The notes under the pieces are model-generated. The model was not told the origin of the DNA and made no database searches. It saw only the letters and a program-made list of their open reading frames with translations. Below are positions 27,320-28,862 of a DNA stretch of 28,862 nt, one piece after another (position 1 is the stretch's first letter; each line of letters starts with the position of its first letter). Origin of the DNA: a virus; IMG/VR virus record IMGVR_UViG_3300034198_005867, positions 1-28,862 of that record; one strand, 5' to 3'. The position numbers and the translations under genes are program-made.

Positions 27320-28862
27320 TGGTAACAGCTAATTGGTTTGTGTCAGCCACAGAAGCCCGTAACAACGTGGTAAAAGACATTGCAGTGCATGGAGAAATCA
27401 GTGCGCTGGAAATGGAAATCTTATTGGCTGTGCAGCGTGGAGATTATCAGGTCACTGTGAGCGGCGAAAGCCCCATGACCTCACTGCCTGCAACAGCCAA
27501 TCAAGTGTTCACAGTGGATGCCATCACAAACACCATCCAAGTGCTGAATCACGGCTTCAGCCAAGGGGACATAGTCACTGTTTTCAGCACAGGCCAGTTA
27601 CCAGCACCCTTGCAAGCCCTCACCTATTATTATGTGATTTATGTGGATGCAGATCACATCAAGCTGGCTGCCACTCGTGCAGATGCTCAAGCAAACAGAC
27701 CCATTGCCATCAACATAGCACCTGGTGTGGGCACTATCAATTTGACTGAACCAGGTTCAGGATATGTGACAACACCTTTGGTCAGGATCTCAGGTGGTTC
27801 GCCCAGCCTGGATGCTCAAGCAGTTGCAAATTTGAGTACAAGTGGCAGACTGGAATCTGTCACAGTTCTGGATGGTGGATCAGGATTCACACGCACACCC
27901 ACTGCGCAGGTACTCAGCGCAGGCACAGGGGCAACAGCTGGCATCATCAGATTCAAAGTTGTTGCTATCACAGGCATCACATTTGGTGGGTCAAATTATA
28001 ATGTGGGAGACACAGTTACATTGATAACTGGTGGTGGTACTCCCGCAGCTAGTGCACAGGTCACACAAGTTAATGGGGGATCTGTCACACAGGTTGTGCT
28101 GATTAATTCAGGTAATTATCTGAGTACCCAACTGCCTGATTTAACAAACAGTATAACGTCAGGATCAGGCATAGGTTCAGGTTGCAGTTTAAATCTGAGC
28201 ATGGGCATCCTGAGTGTGGCTGTGGATAATGGTGGGCTTAGTTATGCACAACCTCCCCTAGTAACAGTGCAAGACGGTAGTGGCACCAATGCTACTGTGC
28301 AAGCTCAATTGACAGGTGGTGTGGTGAGTGCGTTTATTGTGACAAGTGCAGGCACAGGATACACAAATACACCCAACATACTCATAAACAGCGGCACAGG
28401 TGCAACTGTGGCCACACAATTGAGCCCCACAACAGTGAGCAGAGTGGATGTAGTCAACAACGGTGGTAACACATATGTGGATGTACCCACTGTGCAATTC
28501 ACCACACCAGGCAGTGGTGCACTTGTGCAATCTGTGTTTATGAAAGTGGTGCATGTACAGATCAGATCACTGGGTCAGAACTATCAGCTGAATGATCAAC
28601 TGTATGTGAGTGGCGGCGTAGGCACACAAAATGCGGTACTGCAAGTGTCTGCGCTCACACCTGGTGGTGGCATACAACAGGTGCAAATTGTTAATGGCGG
28701 CTCGTACAACAGTCTGCCTGTGCTACAGAATAACCCTGTGTATGGTGGCACAGGTCAAAATGCCTATGTGGATATCATCCTGGGCGTGGATCAGATCACA
28801 TTGAGTAGTGGGGGCACAAGTTATCAAGTGCCTCCCACAGTGCTAATCATAGGGGACGCCAC
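27319..28862 (+). CDS. large repeat-built virion protein (right end missing)
   Basis: The frame is open from ATG 27319 to the window edge, 514 codons. The first 140 residues include FSQGDIVTVFSTGQLPAP and YYVIYVDADHIKLAATRADA, a module common in phage tail proteins. From about residue 145 the sequence is a series of beta repeats of the form G-G-x-G/S-Y-x-x-x-P-x-V-x-I, then G-x-G-A-x-A-x-A-x-(10)-G-x-V (for example GSGYVTTPLVRISGG, GSGFTRTPTAQVLS, GTGYTNTPNILINSG). The Gly, Thr, Val, Ser-rich composition without Cys fits a tail fibre or baseplate-type beta-solenoid. It is coupled to the upstream gene by TAATG and shares repeat type with the 315-residue protein at 9412. Confidence 0.8.
   Translation, partial: MVTANWFVSATEARNNVVKDIAVHGEISALEMEILLAVQRGDYQVTVSGESPMTSLPATANQVFTVDAITNTIQVLNHGFSQGDIVTVFSTGQLPAPLQALTYYYVIYVDADHIKLAATRADAQANRPIAINIAPGVGTINLTEPGSGYVTTPLVRISGGSPSLDAQAVANLSTSGRLESVTVLDGGSGFTRTPTAQVLSAGTGATAGIIRFKVVAITGITFGGSNYNVGDTVTLITGGGTPAASAQVTQVNGGSVTQVVLINSGNYLSTQLPDLTNSITSGSGIGSGCSLNLSMGILSVAVDNGGLSYAQPPLVTVQDGSGTNATVQAQLTGGVVSAFIVTSAGTGYTNTPNILINSGTGATVATQLSPTTVSRVDVVNNGGNTYVDVPTVQFTTPGSGALVQSVFMKVVHVQIRSLGQNYQLNDQLYVSGGVGTQNAVLQVSALTPGGGIQQVQIVNGGSYNSLPVLQNNPVYGGTGQNAYVDIILGVDQITLSSGGTSYQVPPTVLIIGDA

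Noticed and set aside
1-28862. tRNA genes, CRISPR arrays, integrase or attachment sites
   Set aside because: I looked for tRNA T-loop patterns, regular spaced repeats and recombinase motifs and saw none. A tRNA scan program would be needed to exclude tRNAs fully.

Overview
The window looks like part of the genome of a tailed, T4-type myovirus from an environmental lineage far from coliphage T4. Three proteins can be named with confidence as T4-type replication or recombination proteins: a UvsW-like helicase, a gp61-like primase and a gp41-like (DnaB family) helicase. A fourth is probably the gp62-like small clamp-loader subunit. T4-type late promoters (TATAAATA and close variants) lie in front of structural-looking genes, and consensus sigma70 promoters lie in front of the small early-looking genes. 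Two repeat-rich virion proteins and a long helical protein resemble proteins I remember from marine and freshwater T4-like phages. The host is not identifiable. The well-formed sigma70 promoters, strong Shine-Dalgarno (SD) sites and mid-range GC suggest a proteobacterium-like host, but this is inference. No integrase, rRNA, tRNA or CRISPR array was seen.

Layout. (1) 1-4020, minus strand: an early region of about a dozen small genes. It includes a SprT-like metallopeptidase and many unknown proteins of 37-127 residues, several with their own sigma70 promoter and a shared leader. (2) 4180-7252: an AAA+ ATPase, an HNH homing endonuclease inserted on the opposite strand, a small exported-type protein, a polynucleotide-kinase-like P-loop protein and a MazG-like pyrophosphohydrolase, closed by a classic terminator. 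(3) 7265-17319: the replication region, with UvsW, the clamp-loader-like protein, a zinc-finger protein, a short protein resembling an internal piece of DnaE, primase and helicase. Virion-like genes and antisense genes are interspersed. (4) 17323-22851: a divergent pair of late promoters at 18052-18095. On the plus side they drive a tightly coupled cassette of six proteins, including a LysM/hydrophobic protein and a Gly/Pro-linker protein, followed by a probable abundant virion protein and a strong terminator. (5) 22871-26934: a second late cluster with an acidic protein, two small to mid-sized unknown proteins, an IscA/HesB-type Fe-S carrier and a 581-residue coiled-coil protein with a Ca-binding-like motif. 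(6) 26957 to the end: a small protein and the start of a long repeat-built virion protein that runs off the window.

How the parts fit. Early sigma70 promoters would make host-takeover and nucleotide-metabolism proteins. The middle region supplies a T4-type replisome (UvsW, gp61, gp41, gp62-like). The late promoters would need a gp55-like sigma factor, not in this window, to express the structural cassettes. The most unusual observations are the coupled late cassette with the LysM/hydrophobic protein, the DnaE-like fragment inside a T4-type replication cluster, the repeated early promoter-leader cassette, palindromes inside promoter spacers, late genes that may be translated from leaderless mRNAs, and a small gene interrupted by one in-frame TAG.
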